Source of the DNA: a bacterium
GTDB taxonomy: Bacteria; CLD3; SB21
Direction: 5' to 3'
Assembly: GCA_016787925.1 (NCBI GenBank)
Contig: JAEUSK010000117.1
Location: forward strand, 1 to 40,326
Length of the DNA stretch: 40,326 nucleotides
Shown one piece after another: positions 40,111 to 40,326 of the stretch. The position numbers and the translations under genes were made by a program. The notes below the pieces were generated by a model. It did not search any database, was not told where the DNA came from, and saw only the letters and a program-made list of their open reading frames with translations. Positions within the stretch are counted from its first letter, which is position 1. Every line of letters begins with the position of its first letter.

Positions 40111-40326
40111 TTAGTTATTTTCTTGTGTTCTGAATTTTTTATCTTGAATAATTCGTTTGGCCAATTGGTCAGATTGCATGAGGCAATCTCCAACAGAAAT
40201 GCCGCCCCGATAGTTTCCCGTAAAATACAAACCCGAAAAGGCTTTTTCAGTTTGTGCTAACTTACAAATAATTTGTCCGTGGCCGATACGGTACTGCGGA
40301 ATGGCTTTGTTCCATTTGTGAACTCT
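40111..40326 (-). CDS. hemG: Protoporphyrinogen oxidase (HemG/HemY), C-terminal part
   Basis: The frame is open to the edge of the window, so only the last 71 residues are seen. They contain [14 protein letters not shown] and [17 protein letters not shown], the terminal FAD-binding signature of the HemY-type oxygen-dependent or related protoporphyrinogen oxidase. The enzyme oxidises protoporphyrinogen IX near the end of heme synthesis. It is the first visible gene of a hemG-hemB-hemL-tRNA-Glu run. Confidence 0.88.
   Translation of the reverse strand, partial: RVHKWNKAIPQYRIGHGQIICKLAQTEKAFSGLYFTGNYRGGISVGDCLMQSDQLAKRIIQDKKFRTQENN

Overview
The window carries an anaerobic/microaerobic respiration locus from a Gram-negative bacterium. 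It has TonB-dependent receptor, TolC and RND genes, lipobox lipoproteins, a fused CcoN-CcoO cbb3 oxidase and a Sec-type (clade II) nitrous oxide reductase. Gene content resembles the FCB superphylum (Bacteroidota, Ignavibacteriota, Calditrichota and relatives). However, strong Shine-Dalgarno sites (for example before nosZ, ccoP and the fasciclin gene) and an E. coli-like -35/-10 promoter (TTGACT-17-TATTAT) argue against a typical member of Bacteroidota proper. The sequence alone does not fix the taxon.

Layout. (1) 1-6869, plus strand: a TolC-MFP-RND efflux operon (5' end outside the window), a small PII/DUF3240-like protein, a DUF2892 membrane protein, a DUF3365/Tll0287-type c-heme lipoprotein and two rhodaneses. 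(2) 23695-6888, minus strand: a roughly 17 kb nitrous oxide respiration island. Its order is an Rrf2 regulator, RIC/ScdA di-iron repair protein, lipoprotein cytochrome c, fasciclin lipoprotein, nosZ, a NosB-like membrane protein, nosL, a 25-codon mini-ORF, ctaA, a YwiC-like protein, tryptophanase, nosD-nosF-nosY, a Cys-rich exported protein, a Met/His-rich lipoprotein, a copper TonB receptor (OprC/NosA type), a CopD-like protein and two tandem 4-TM NorB/CcoN-like proteins. Intrinsic terminators sit just after nosZ and just before the receptor. (3) 25233-23908: a secreted protein with duplicated DM9/DUF3421 units and its own promoter. (4) 36590-25496, minus strand: a cbb3 oxidase operon (usp, ccoI, ccoS, ccoNO, ccoQ, ccoP, ccoG, ccoH, SafE-like) followed by a Crp/Fnr regulator and a ThiH-like radical SAM enzyme. 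A perfect palindrome of Fnr geometry lies upstream of usp. (5) 37535-36819: an Fnr homologue with four candidate cluster cysteines. (6) 40326-37703, minus strand: hemG (partial), hemB, hemL and tRNA-Glu(UUC), all pointing the same way.

How they fit together: cbb3 oxidase handles low O2, NosZ reduces N2O, and RIC plus Rrf2 deal with nitrosative damage. Copper for NosZ and cbb3 is supplied by the TonB receptor, NosDFYL, CopD-like protein and CcoI. Heme is supplied by hemG/B/L and CtaA. The least explained parts are the paired NorB-like half-size proteins, the tryptophanase gene overlapping nosD, the Cys-rich exported protein, and the CGC (instead of CPC) metal-site motif in CcoI. No CRISPR array, insertion sequence, rRNA or phage gene was seen. 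No stretch above about 300 bases lacks a gene; the longest gaps are 25234-25495 and 36591-36818, whose contents are given as features.
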